43,350 nt of DNA from Chara braunii (taxonomy: Eukaryota > Streptophyta > Charophyceae > Charales > Characeae). Below are positions 23,249 to 35,121 of this stretch, in pieces; position 1 is the stretch's first letter; each line of letters starts with the position of its first letter. The stretch lies in NCBI GenBank assembly GCA_003427395.1, contig BFEA01000460.1, forward strand, positions 220,148 through 263,497. Reading direction: 5' to 3'. The notes beneath the pieces are model-generated. The model was not told the DNA's origin and did not search any database. It worked only from the letters and a program-made list of their open reading frames with translations. Both the position numbers and the translations under genes were made by a program.

Positions 23249-24448
23249 CTAGGAACACTCCAAGACTTGCTCCCTCAGTGCCTGGATGGCGTCTGGATCC
23301 GCCATCTCGTGCTTGGCCACTATATCCTTAGCCTTACTCACATCCAACAAGCCGAGGGAGAACGCCTCGATCCTTTCCTCCTCTTTCGGTTCCATAAAGA
23401 GTCTCCGACACTCACCCTCTGACTCCTCAATAGTGAATGGGCCCGGGTTGGGTCGATTTCTTATGCTTTTGGGTCCTGTATTCTTGCAGGTGATCACTTC
23501 ATAATTCCCGCAGGCAGGGTCACACATGATAAGGATCAGAGTTCCATCGTGTTTATTAAACATCAATGTCTCTGTCCTGCATAAGGACCTCCCCAAGAGA
23601 ATTCTGTGATTCACGTCAGGCATAACAAAGAAGCATGTCCTGACCTTTACCCTTCCAACCTCGATAAGTACATTCGAGGCTGTCCCACAAAACACCGCTT
23701 TACAGTTGGCTCCATGTAGGACACCGCAATCCGAGCGGTCTATCTCTAATCCGAACCTGATCGCGTCAGCCTCCCGGATAATGTTCATCTCAGCTCCCGT
23801 ATCCACCATGGCTGAGCACTTGGAGTCTTTTACCACCAGATGCACTGTGCCACAAGCTACGCACTTCCAGTCCATCTTCGTCCCCGTTTCCGCCCACTCA
23901 GCTTCCTTAGGCAGGATCATACTTAGATGGACGCTGGGCACCAAGCGTCGCGACAATCTCTCTTTGAGCCCGTCACGAAGCTTAGGTGTCGACGCCAAAA
24001 TCTCCTTTAGGGTCATACGGTCGTTGTGACCCTCCAACAATCTATCAATCACCCTCTCCACGTTGAACCCTTCTTCCAACCGAACCGCATACTTTTTCTT
24101 CTTGGGCGGCACATCGCGCAGGATTGACTCGACTTCTTCCCTGACCTGTCTCTTTGTAGCCCTCTGTTCCGCCCTCTGATCTTCCTTTTGGCGCAGCCTT
24201 TCATCCTCTTCTTCCTCCTCGTCATCATCCTGCACTTCTACTGCTTCCTTTCTCTTCTCTGGTTCAGGTTCTTTTCGAGGAGGCTCTTGGCTTGCACCAG
24301 TTTTAGCCTGACCTCGGGTACGAGCCGCCTGCGCCGGCCTTCCCTGCGGCGTAAGGGGTCTGGTCATCATCCCTGACCGCGGGCCTGATCCCACGGTGGT
24401 CACCCCGGGTCGTCCTGGCATGGATTCTGGGCCGGATTCATAGAGGAA
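23249..24448 (-). pseudogene. protease region of Pol, broken
   Basis: Aspartic protease that would cut the Gag-Pol polyprotein. The open frame runs from the MITE border to a TAG at 23249-23251. The first 100 residues after MPGRPGVTTV are charged and low in complexity (acidic DDDEEEEEDE run, then KKKK). The catalytic motif MVDTGAEMNII lies at about residue 207, with the DTG codons at 23795-23803. The second conserved element follows about 60 residues later (HRILLGRSLC). The final TAG stands where an open codon such as CAG is expected. A further frameshift lies in a G7 run near 23212-23218, after which the frame reads on into the reverse transcriptase. Confidence 0.8.
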
Positions 24449-24456
24449 GACCTTGG

Positions 24457-24870
24457 CACAAATGGTTAACGGGGACCTCCATTTTCAGCTCCTAACTAAT
24501 GAGACCAAAACTGAAATTAGGGTTTGGGGGTCAAATTTTTGGTTTTTTGTTTTTTTGTTTTTTTGCCTGTTTTTGTTTTGGTTTAAGGTTGCTGTCTGCC
24601 AAATTTGGTATTATTTGGGTTATTAGAATTTGTGCTGTTGGGAGGCCTGAAAATCCTAAAATTTGGATGATGTGTTTCATGCCAAAATTGTCTGAAAATG
24701 CACTTTTGGGTTGCTGTTTTATGTGTTTTTATTTTTTTTTTTTTGGATTTTTTTCTTAAATATGTTAGTAAGAAGTGCACTCTATACATTGGTGTGGAGT
24801 TTGGTTGAAATGGCCTTATGGTTTTCTTATAAATTGACCTGAAAAATGGAGGGTCGGTTAACCTTCTCTC
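24457..24870. mobile_element. hAT-like MITE, copy 2, inside gag-pol
   Basis: A 414-bp AT-rich element without coding potential. One end reads CACAAATGGTTAAC and the other, on the opposite strand, GAGAGAAGGTTAACC. The similarity continues inward as CCTCCATTTT on both strands. It is flanked by a perfect 8-bp direct repeat gaccttgg (24449-24456 and 24871-24878), the duplication size of hAT transposons. It is similar end to end, in opposite orientation, to 20596-21011. Confidence 0.8.
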
Positions 24871-26669
24871 GACCTTGGGGATGTTGGCCCTCCATTCCTT
24901 CACTCCTTCACAGAGGTCCATGAACTTCTGTTGGTATCTTCCCACCTTGTCCAATAGGTCCTCCATCTTCCCCAGCAGGACTAATGGGGGTTCTACTTTC
25001 TCCTCTTCATTCTCGTCCTTTGACTCAACGACTATGGGCTCTTCCTTTATATCCCCTGCCTGTAGCCTTTGGGTCACCTCCTCATCACTTCCCACCTTTT
25101 CCACTCTAATTGGTGGGTCCTCTTTCGCCTGCCACAACCTGAACGTGGCAGGCGGTGCTTGCCGTGCAGCTACTCTTCTCTGGGCCTCCACTCTCACTCC
25201 GCCAGGGACCTTTCTATCAATGTACTCCCCGAATTGATCATATATGTCGCCATCCATGTTGGAGTAAATCAGTCTCACTCTCTCATCCTTCCGCCTTGTG
25301 TTGCAGAATTGTATGGTGTGACCTTGCTTGTCACAGTGTTGGCATATGGCTGTTCTCCAATCAAAACGGGTCCTTCCGCTCCCCTGGTTCCCTTGGTTAC
25401 CTTGACTTCCCTGACCCTGGTAACCTTGGTTATCCCGTTGACCTCCTCGACCACCACCATTTTTGCCGCGTCCTCTTCCACCGCCTCTTCCTCCATTCCC
25501 TTGGTTTCCCTGGCCTTGATTACCTCCACCTGCCACGCTACCTTGTGAGCTAGGCGCGGGCGACGGAGGTGGCGCCACGGGTTGGGCCTGAGCGGTGAGG
25601 AACTTGGAGGCGGCATACTTACTTGGGGCCCACCGTATGGTACCACCTGCCCTGACGGCGTTGGACTTCCCCATGGTACAAATGTATTGTATATGGGCCA
25701 TGGCCACTGCCCGTATGGTGGAACCGGCACTTGCGAGGGTCCCGCACTGCTTGACGGAGCCGACGCACTAGGTGGTGCGGCTACCACTGTCTGAGGCATC
25801 TGCCCTTTTCCTGAACCTTGCCCCCCCTAAGCTAGGTTGCGCTACTTGCGTAGCGCCTTCGAGAGGTGTTGAGGCACATGCTCTTCTTCTTCCCACTCTT
25901 CTTGAGCATCTTTCTCTACCACTGGTACTTTTCCTTTACCTTGGACCACTGTCACTACCTTTTTCTGTATTACCCCATCTTTCCCATAACCCAATTCCGC
26001 CAGCACGTCAGTGACAATCCTTCTCACTCCCGGGGTTCCGGACACTGTGGCATCCCTCTCCTTCCTCTTACGCCTTTGCAGGCGCATCTGGTGTTGTTCC
26101 ACCTCGTTCAAGCTTCCTTCTGCCACACCCTTATCGACAGTGGCCCATGTAAGTTTCTCGCTTCCTCCTCCATGGATTGTTAGTTCTGCAGCCTCCGCGG
26201 CGGTGAGCAGCCCCAGAAAGATAGCACATTGGGCTTCCTCTGAGATGCCGTGAACTTTTCTCGCCTTCTTCTTAAATTCTTGCACAAACGCCCCCACCGT
26301 GGTAAAGTCGTCCCTGCTCATGGCTTCTAGGTACGCCGTGGTCAGCAGTCCATCGCCCAACCTATACTTCCTTCGCATCCCATCCTTAAATCAGGCCCAG
26401 CTCCCATTGGCCCCATTTACAACCTTCTCCACCTCCTGATGGTGAAAATGAAGTACATACTTCAGGATGCGCTTGAATTTTACTTCATCTCGTAACCCTA
26501 CCAAGGCTTGCTTCACCAAGTCCAACCAATCAGAGACTCGTTCCCCATTGAAGTGGAAAGTGTCGACGTTGGGGACATTTCTTGGCGTCCTTTCCCGCTT
26601 GTCCAGTGCCTCAATGAGGTCCTCAAGTGTCAGGACTCTCCCTTCGCCATCTACTATAGGCCCCGACAT
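24871..26669 (-). pseudogene. gag: Gag of the retrotransposon, broken
   Basis: Structural protein that would form the virus-like particle. It starts with MSGPIVDGEG at 26669. A retrotransposon Gag domain follows (VDTFHFNGERVSDWLDLVKQ, later RRKYRLGDGLLTT and FTTVGAFVQEFKKKAR). Next come a basic region, a proline-rich stretch, a glycine/glutamine/arginine-rich stretch and a CCHC zinc knuckle at 25303-25344 (CQHCDKQGHTIQFC). The frame is interrupted by TGA at 26391-26393, TAG at 25842-25844 and TAG at 25827-25829, and shifts between about 25640 and 25560. At 24871 the frame runs into a MITE. Bridging the 422 bases of MITE plus one target copy restores the frame into the protease ORF, so Gag and Pol were one continuous reading frame with no stop between them. 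Confidence 0.82.
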
Positions 26670-27034
26670 CCTCGAGGTTCGTCTTTACCCGCCTTTCCCT
26701 GCTTTAAGAAGACCACATTGTCTCATTCGGCAATCCGATTCTATCACACCTTACGTCAGACCTCTACCATAATTAGCCTACGACCCAGGCCCAGCAGGTC
26801 CCATCTTATTTCCTCGCCTATAGGATATATTATTAATGCGCCCCATTTCTCCTTACAGGGTCCCTCATAACTTTTCAATTTAAGCAATCAGTCTATTTCA
26901 GAAATACAAAACAGCTATTTTATCACAGATAATCGGGCAAGATATTATGTGCTTACTCTTTCCTCATATGCCTATTTCCTCTCATTCTTATACCCGGATG
27001 TCGTTCCACCAGGGACAACGGTAGGCTTCCGTTA
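26670..27034 (-). other. leader between primer-binding site and gag
   Basis: About 365 bases without a convincing ORF on the element strand. This is the usual place for the packaging signal and 5' untranslated region of an LTR element. I see no diagnostic motif. Confidence 0.5.
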
Positions 27035-27052
27035 TCCCCGGCAACGACGCCA
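27035..27052 (-). promoter_or_regulatory. primer-binding site, tRNA-Asp type
   Basis: On the minus strand this reads TGGCGTCGTTGCCGGGGA, two bases after the 5' LTR. It is complementary to the 3' end of plant tRNA-Asp, including CCA, with one base (T for C) differing from the common plant version. Minus-strand DNA synthesis would start here. It is the strongest single proof that 27055 is an LTR border. Confidence 0.88.
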
Positions 27053-29309
27053 CCTGTCGAGTTCATCGGTCCGGCACCGCATAAAGACAACGCGGGACCC
27101 TCTCGGCCCCGTCACGCAGGAGTTGGACTAAATCCTCGTCCCGAATATACATGGAGCTTCCGCAAAGCCGCTCTGGCCGAGTGCGTCAGCCATACCTCTC
27201 GCGAGCCCCTACGACACGATAGGGCCTACGCGAGGCACGACTTACCTCCACCTTACGGGAGTTGTCACCTCCCTTCGGTGGGCTTATCCCCGCCGAGCTA
27301 CCAGTCCACAGTACGAAAGTTAATCATCTGCAATAGCAGAGGTCGACCAGCCGAGGGTGTTTCTTGTTCGTTGTAGCATAGGGGGTACGCGTGGTACTAC
27401 GCCTCTATCGGACGCGCACGTGAATCGACATCTTGGGGAACCAATGTCCCAAGCGCGGTCCGTCGTTGGTCGGCTAGGATGCATCCCACACGCCACGCGC
27501 ATACCACTATAAAGAACATAAAAAACAAAACACATATACACACGTAAATATATATAATATATGTACATAACGTCACTGAATAGACAACGCGACAACGCTC
27601 CTAGCTCCTTAATATCATCCAATAACTTTCCGATGCGGAAATCAGATAGGTGTCGTGTGAGAGCCTTAGTATAAAACCGCGTGGACGTAGGGCTAACTCA
27701 TATCGATTCGCAATGCAAGCAGACGCAAGCGATCGCAATGATGACGTACTATGTAGTACCCATACTCATGCGACCCTTGTTAATCTCCAGGGTCGCATTT
27801 GACACTCAAGTGTCGGCTAACATGCGCTTTGAGGGTTAATCTCTCGACGCTGGACAACCGCCAAGTGCGGTTGATAACCACACCCTCCTTTGCATCCTAC
27901 GGAGAGTGGGTGGTACACAGGTTCATACCTGTGGTGGCAATCGTCTCTTATCGGCATGGAGACCAGCTCCATCATCTAGGGTCTGGAAAGAAGTCAAGGG
28001 GTTTGACTTTGACGGCTGCCACGGACTACAACGTCTAAGTATAATAACTCTAAGAAGCAAAAATAGGTCGAAGGACCTCCACATCCCAAAATTCACAACC
28101 TTGGATAGCCCTGCCGGTTGACACGAACGGCTTATCCTGACTCTGGACACACACGTACACAAACGAATTACCTAATCCCATAACTCCAAACACTAGGACG
28201 GGCGGACGTTGCGCATAAGATTTTAATATAAAGTTGCGCGGCTCAAGGCCATTCCTTCATCGACCGGTGATGCTAATCATACACAGCAATCGCAGTTTCG
28301 GCCTTGCGATATTGAATGGCTAAAGGAATATATCGTGGGGGGTTGCCCTTCATGATATTGAATGGCTGAAGGATATGTCGTTCAGCCCTCGCGACATTTC
28401 TGCCCTCTGGGTTGGGTGTCTCGACGGGCAGGGCAGGTAGGCTCTGCGCACAGGAAGATTTCTCTCCTGCAGAGTCTAGGGCCTGGGATGTCCTGGACAA
28501 GGACCTCGAATCCCGGCCCAGGACCAACGTCCGACTAATAATTCTTCAAGAAACATATAAATAAAATAGAGGGGTCTTCCCCCTTTTCCCAATCTCAACC
28601 CCTAGTTAACACCTTAGTACGCGGGTCCCCTCAGGTCGCGCGAACATCCAACATAGGTACACACACATATATATAAAGGGGGGATAGTATGTGACGATCA
28701 CTTCTCACAATCACAGTGGGACTCCTCATAGCCATATATATATATAAGATCGCAGGCAGTCCAATCCAAAATCCGAACTACAGAACATACTAGCAATCAT
28801 TTGAAAGAGTCGCACTGAAGTCCATGCACTACACGGAGTCAACCCCAGTCAATCTTTATACTCATACCGCTCGCTTTAACCATGCAAGCCCCAACCTCCA
28901 GCCAACCAACCATAATTAAATACTCTGTACCTTTGTTAAATGATCATTCAATAAAAGTCCGGGTGAAACCTTGAGTATTGAGGATGAGTTGGAATTGAGT
29001 CGTAAACCGTCGAATCGGCAACCGACCTGTTATCAGTGATAACAGATGACGATCCTTGTAAGATCGAGTTGAATCTTATCCTGATCTCAAACCAAACGTC
29101 CAGAAGGACATGTACCATACGACAGGCCAACCCCAAGCTAAATCTATGAGTCCAAATCAAGCGTAACCTCCATATCTCAAGTCCACCAAGAGTCGTTCTA
29201 CCTAACCAATCCCGGGTCTATCCTTAAACCAACGCCTAAAGGAAAGGTAGGAATTTTGACAGAATTTTCTCTATATAGAGTGAACTGCCAAAATGGTCAC
29301 CTGTCACAT

Positions 29310-29900
29310 TATAATCTAACTCCTCTAAATTTAGGAAAATTTCGGCAGCGATTCTTGTAGGAAAAATGCCCTCGCAAAATTTGTAATAGTCCAAATATGA
29401 AAACAAAAATAACCCCTAACTATGGAAAGCCCAATTTTGTCTTCCTAAATTAGTAAAAATTCGGGCAGCACTTCCTCTAGAAAGGTACACTTCCCAGATT
29501 TGTACTCAGTCGGATATGAACTCAGAATCGATTCCTGAGTTCAACTTAAGACAAAATTTGACTAACCCCTTAGATTTTGTAGAAATTTAGGCAGCGTTTC
29601 CCGTAGAGAAAGTACTATCTCAAGATTTATACAAAACTAAGTTTATAAAAAATAAGTGACTTTGACTTCTCAAAGTCCAATTTTGTCTAGCTCCCTGAAA
29701 TGGCAAAAATTTGGGCAGCACTCCCTTTAGAAAAGGAGACTCTTCATATTTTCACCAAGCCATAACATCTAGACAAATTGAACTTTGAAAAAGACAAAAT
29801 CTAATTAACTCCTTGGTTTTGTAGAAATTTCGGCAGCGCTTCTCGTAGAGAAAGTGGCTTACCAAGATTTATACAAGACCAAGTATAATAAATGATCCCA
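29310..29900. repeat. degenerate ~125-bp tandem repeats in 5' LTR
   Basis: Counterpart of the units at 8085-8710, same order and spacing, starting near 29338, 29458, 29580, 29705 and 29824. Confidence 0.7.
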
Positions 29901-30159
29901 GAAAATACAGAACTTGATCTAAGTGAAAAAAACTTAGCTAAAAAAATGTAGGAATTGAAACTAACTCCTATGGCTCTAGCATGAGGCGAGCAACTAAAGC
30001 AATTACCTATCAAAGTGAAACTCAGACGAAGTAGTAGCCTCACTCAGTCACATGCAGGTCAAGCCACCAAGGTAAGTACTCTCACCATCCCAAGTTCATC
30101 TGATCAAACAATAGTTCATGATCTTTCAGTGATTTAGCCCCCTATACCCAGCTTACATA

Positions 30160-31095
30160 AGGCACAAGGTCAGGACACCCAAACTTATGGAATGTGCCTT
30201 ACTTAGCCAGGCATAAAGTCAGGCCACCTAAACTTATGGAATGAGTCTAACTTAGCCAAAGTGTCTATACAGAACAGAGGGCACAACTACTTTTCTCTTC
30301 TTTGGGCATATGACTAGGTCATTCTAGTCGCCCTGAATTGTTTAAAATATCGAAGTTATATATATTTGTTTTTCCTTTGTCTTCTAAGGCTGCATATGAC
30401 TGAATTAACTTAAGTTCAGCCTGCCCCATCTTACCATTAGTTATATTCTTAATTATACTTTCTTCAAGTCATGATAAGCTATAGTCAGACTACCTAAGCT
30501 TATAGAATAGTCTGACTAGCCTGTTCTTAAATAAAATAGTAATAGAATATAGTCAAATTGTAGCCTTTGGGTTCCAGTATGTACGAGGCCTTGGGTCAGA
30601 CCACTTGAACTTACAGTCTGACCATTTTCCTGATTCGTTCCTCTTTGATTCAACTTGTGCGTGACATTGGGCTAGATTACCTAAACTTGTAGAATGATCT
30701 GCCCTTTATCAAGTTCATTTCCTCAGAAATAAAACAAGAAGAGGCTGAGCCACCTAAACTTCTAGAATGGCTCAGACCTCCTCGTTCAGAACCAACTAAA
30801 CAGAGGAAAACCCGAAATAAACAAGGCAGCCAAGGCACCTGAACTTACAAAACGCACTTGACCTCTGAAAAAGTCAATCAGAAGTAGCCATCGCAAGTCA
30901 GAGCAACCAGATCACCTAAACTTATAGAATGATCTGATCCTCAATGCAAATCCACAACACTAGGTCTCCCCAAACTTATGGGGACTTCCCAACCTCCAGA
31001 GCAATCAGACCACCTAAACTTATAGAACGGTCTGACGCTCCACACAATCCAAAATAAACAAAGTACTTAGTCTCCCCAAACTTATGGGGACTTCC
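30160..31095. repeat. dispersed hairpin family with constant loop, 5' LTR
   Basis: Same units as at 8959-10070. Examples: AAGGCACA with TGTGCCTT (near 30159-30206), AGTCAGACTA with TAGTCTGACT (30483-30517), CTGAGCCA with TGGCTCAG (30745-30775, perfect here but one mismatch in the left LTR), CAGATCA with TGATCTG (30908-30936), GTCTCCCC with GGGGAC (30964-30985). Confidence 0.75.
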
Positions 31096-33097
31096 CAGTC
31101 TCGATAACCCAGTTAAACCCCCGCAAAACTGCTTCCTATCCTGCCCTTTCCCAGATGCAATTTCTTTTCACAATCTGCCTTCCATCAATCAACAAAGCTG
31201 AAACCAAGATTTGCATGCATTCCTTTATTTAATCTGATTTAAGTCCTGAAGTCATACAAAAGTCAAAGTAGGGTTGCATACTATATACTCAGTCAAACAT
31301 GCAATGGGCAATACAGATAGGGATTATAACCTGGGTTTATAGAGGGGGATGAAAAGTTACCGTACAGTTCCGTGCCTTCAGAACTCCTCATGAGTTTCGG
31401 CAGAGCTCCCGCAATCGGTGGGGTAACCTCCCACGTAGGCCTTGCTGCGGTCCTACGGGTTGCAATCCTGTCTGCCGCCTTCCTCTCAGATCAGGACTAG
31501 ACTTAGAGTAAGAAGGGCAGAAGATAAGGGGTCTGAGATTCTCGAGATACCAGAGGTGGACAACTCAACTCTCAGGAGAGGGCCTTGATACCTTCACTCG
31601 CATGAGGGCCCCGCAATGATGGCCAAAAAGCAACAGCTTGGTCAATCTTGAGGTCAAACTTCTGAATCACCCTTTTGACGACTCTCAAGTTCGCAACATT
31701 AACAACTCCTCACAATCTGGCTACACCTCTCAGCCTTTGTGCTCAACCTCCCGATCAGGAATCAATAGCGGCCGCAAAGATACCGTGCTCCAACAATAGC
31801 ATATCCTTTACTCGAACTTGGCGGAATACAGCACGTGCAGCAAGTATATGCATTAACATACGGCGATTCGCTTAGTCATATCAGCAGCAGGACAGTAGTC
31901 CGTAGTAGGTACGGCAACTGCTGCAGTAGAAACGCAGTTGAGGCAATCTGCGACGCACACAGCAACTAGGCGACATCGTATGCTGCAGCAGTTGGGACGC
32001 ACAACGGAGAGCGTCCCCTTGGACACAAAGTTGTCCACAGTAATCAGGAACCGGCCCACGTCTGTGTATAATATCACACAACGTCCGCTTAGCCCATCCT
32101 CAACATGGTAAGCAACCCACCTGCCACCTGCTAGACCGACAACTTGCAATTAGCGTTCAGTCATTCTGTCTGATGCGGTGTACAATGTTTTTGCCAGTAG
32201 AGAGTTATACTACATCGCAGCCCTCCCCCTAGCCACTTTGCTCGGTAGGATGGGCGTGGAGTAGCTAAGCAAGCACACCTGTACTCCCATGGCTGGCTTA
32301 TTGCTACAAAGGCTAATGAGGTGAACGATGCTCCGACCAGCAGATAGACTTCAAGTCCCTGCAGCTGGTTTGCTGCAACTCCATTCAACGAAATTGAGTT
32401 CCTCACTGGTGAGCAGGTAGACAGGCAGGTTTGCGGCCCCCTTCTTCTCTGCTTCGTGCAATAGAAAGGGTTGCGCAGCAATCCACAGGTCAGTTTCCAA
32501 TCTCATACCCTGTCCTTTACTACACTATGCAGTAGAAGGATTGGTGTTTCTGGATGGACTACTCAGCGGCCTGACTGGCCGCGGCCTCGCCTGCTCCTGC
32601 AATCAAAGTCCTTAACGTTTCAACCTTCGCCTGGTGCCCACGTTGACGAGGTCAAGAGAGACTGAGCTTAAGACCTCGTGAATGCTCTTTGAGTGCCTTA
32701 CCAACAATGTCGACCACCGGATTCCAACTCTTATGCATCAGGCTGTCATCCTCCCAGTGTGTTGAGCAGCATCGAATGGGGTCGGCAATATGCAGGCCAA
32801 TGCGCAGCCAAACCCGCCCTGCTTGGTCTGAGGTCCGGTCCCGTAGCCCAGCACCCAATTCGCCCCGCACCTTCAGTTCTAGGTGAGCACTCCCCCTCTC
32901 GTACCCTCTGTTTCTTCGTCTCCTTCCTTCACTATGCCGCGCCTATCTCCATCTCCCTCGATCCCTCTACACAGTCTAATGCATCTGGTCGATACCCCGG
33001 CCAGCTTCACACACTCTATCTCCCGTCTATGTAGGGAAGGGAGTACCGAAAGCGCACGACATCCCACGGTAACTATAACGAGGAATGAGCTACAACA

Positions 33098-33412
33098 ATG
33101 AGGGGGAAATGCTTCTCATCGTGGAGTTAGCAAAGAGATCGGCTCAGTGGAAACAAAGATCATGACTGCAGTACCGAATGAATCTCTCACTGAAACATGT
33201 GTCAGGTGCACTCCAATGATCGCTTCAGGTGGTACAGATGGGTTCCCCTCCTTGAACTGGTGGGACAGACTCCACACCATGCTCAGGGAAGCTCCCACCC
33301 CGCATCAGTTTGTCAATTACCTCAATCGATTAGATAAGAAGATTCAGAATGAATCAATCGCTGAACGCGACTGGATGCATTGGCACCTCATTAGCTCCCT
33401 TCACCATAGCTA
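33098..33412 (+). pseudogene. open frame in 5' LTR, antisense to the element
   Basis: A frame of about 105 codons free of stops, with protein-like composition (SLTETCVRCTPMIASGG, FPSLNWWDRLHTMLREAP, FVNYLNRLDKKIQNESIAER). No family recognised. The equivalent frame in the other LTR (about 12555-12860) is recognisable but has several stops (LR-stop-AP, LH-stop-FV, DK-stop-I-stop). It could be a fragment of a gene captured by the LTR, or chance. It lacks a clear start; an upstream ATG in this frame was not found before the TGA near 33098. Confidence 0.3.
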
Positions 33413-35117
33413 GGCGCATCACTACTTCATCTAACTCCTAACCACGGATTTGAGGTCGCCCGCCCCCAAAACCCCTACTACGAGCTTTCTCTTGCCTGAT
33501 TTTGTTCAGAAGTGGGCTCACCCGTTTCCTCCTCTCCCTTCCTCTGTCCGCCATAGCTCCAACGCACCACTTTCCTCGATTAACACTTATTCTACTAACT
33601 TTCTCCTAACTTTTTCTTCACTATCAGATTAGCCCTACCCACAAACTTTTGTTTAATATCCTAGTCCACTTGATTCCGTCCAGAGTCAGGTAGACTAGAC
33701 AAATCTCGCCCCGCCATAGTCATCTCTCTCGATACTTCCGCGCACCGATTTTCTCTCTAACCTTCTGTTCCACTAATCTAACACCGCAATTAACTTCATC
33801 ACTGTGCTCGCACCGTGCGAAAACCCCTATCTCTCCGGTGTTGAATGCACCCGACGCGATTCAGCGCCCAGGTTCGTTCCTCTTCCTTTGCAGTCTACAC
33901 GCTATCTGCCTGGGGCGGCTAGTCTCCTCCACCGCCTCAACGCTTCCGGTCGTACTACCGCATCGCTCCACTACTTGCGCCCGTCCGCATTCAGTGTGGC
34001 CACGGTGATCAGTCTCCGACCCCGCCAGCTAGTACGTAGCTTAGTCAACCTTCCGCCCCGCCTACTACAACCGCCGGGTTCTGCAAGCCACCGCTACATA
34101 GACCGATGTCACAGCGTCTCTGCATGGCTTAGGCAGGAACAGATGAATAGTTGCGCGCTGCTTCTTGATTTATACTTCTGCGGCTTGTCGTTGCTCAAGC
34201 CCCAGTGGTCTCTGTCAAGCCCGATGGACGACCTCGACAGGAGCCAACCGCTAGTCTCCCGCCGGACGAGGCCAATCTTCTCTGTATCGTCCCAATTTTA
34301 ACGGTTGTCCCGAAGGACCTTTAACCGGGACAGCGCCTTACGACCTTCCAGCGGCTGATCGGTACCTCCTGCTGTGTACACGGTCCAGTCATACTCATTG
34401 GGTTTCTTGGCCTGGCTTGGAACTGGCACCGGTCAAATCAAGGGAAAAAAAAAAAAAAAAGGCTTGAGACAAGCGGGCCTGCGTTCTGCTTCCCCCACAA
34501 AACTAAGGGGGATAGTCCCGAGGGACCCTCAACCCCTCAGCCCTTCGATGCTCCAACGCTCCTATGCTGCCGTCCGCTGGCCTCGATCCCCGTACCTTCG
34601 CAGCAATAGTCCAGTGTCATAACCTATAGGGCTAAGCCCAAGCCTGACACCAATACGCTCAAAATCCTATATGAAGTGGCACTGCGCAGTGCTCAGGGCC
34701 AAGAAATGCCCCGGCTGTTCCTCAGCCTGCATTTGCACCTACGGCCACTAAGCGTCCACGCCGGCGGGCCCCGACTGTACCATTGTCACTACACACGCCA
34801 TCCTATGCGACAAGCCTACCGCCATCTAGACGCGCCGGGCAAAAAGGCGGATCTTCCAAAAATTCCCTAGTTTAACCAGAGAAAAATAAGACTCAGTCGG
34901 TCAATTACATCGACTCCCCGATCAACACAAGGGAACAAAATCACACGCGCGCCTTAAAACTGCGCGCTCACTCACTCTTCCTATTCGAAGCGACCCTCAA
35001 CCTACACTAGACGATCGCAACAAACTGCGCGGTTACCCGACAAGTCCAAATTACCTGAACTTTCTGTCACTTGCAGAACACAGGGCGGATACCCTTGTCA
35101 GGGTATTCGCACCGACA

Positions 35118-35121
35118 CCAA
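35118..35121. repeat. target-site duplication, right copy
   Basis: The bases ccaa directly follow the right LTR end (CCGACA) and match 5799-5802. Fusing the two flanks at this word rebuilds a satellite palindrome of nearly normal length, which supports both borders. Confidence 0.6.

Larger units (their letters stand above)
5803..35117 (-). mobile_element. giant Ty3/gypsy-type LTR retrotransposon
   Basis: A 29.3-kb element read on the minus strand. Order: 5' LTR (27055-35117), tRNA-Asp-type primer-binding site, leader, Gag, protease, reverse transcriptase, RNase H, integrase, a second CCHC-containing ORF, 3' noncoding region, polypurine tract, 3' LTR (5803-15058). Integrase after RNase H places it in the Ty3/gypsy order. 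Ends are TGTC at one side and CGACA at the other, with a 4-bp duplication of satellite target. All coding modules carry stops and frameshifts, so this copy cannot be autonomous. Two MITEs are nested in gag-pol. The length includes 232 bp of assembly artefact at 10267-10498 and a 145-base gap. The family is not one I can name; I infer a charophyte lineage. Confidence 0.88.
27055..35117 (-). repeat. 5' LTR (right copy)
   Basis: An 8.06-kb copy of the left LTR. Its inner end is fixed by the primer-binding site two bases away (CTCGACA, GG, then the site). Its outer end reads TGTCGGTG on the minus strand and is followed by the satellite target duplication. In the left LTR the matching inner position reads TATCGGCG. 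This suggests the right copy lost about 377 bp between its terminal TGTC and that internal word. It has no adaptor artefact and no Ns, so it is the better reference for the LTR sequence. The length exceeds that of the usual plant LTRs, which are mostly below 6 kb. Confidence 0.85.

Noticed and set aside
25069-25553. Plus-strand open frames of 120-160 codons opposite gag
   Set aside because: They are shadows of the Gly/Gln-rich Gag region on the other strand, with no recognisable motif.
5803-35117. Plain segmental duplication instead of LTRs
   Set aside because: The primer-binding site, purine tract, gag-pol orientation and target duplication all agree with LTRs.
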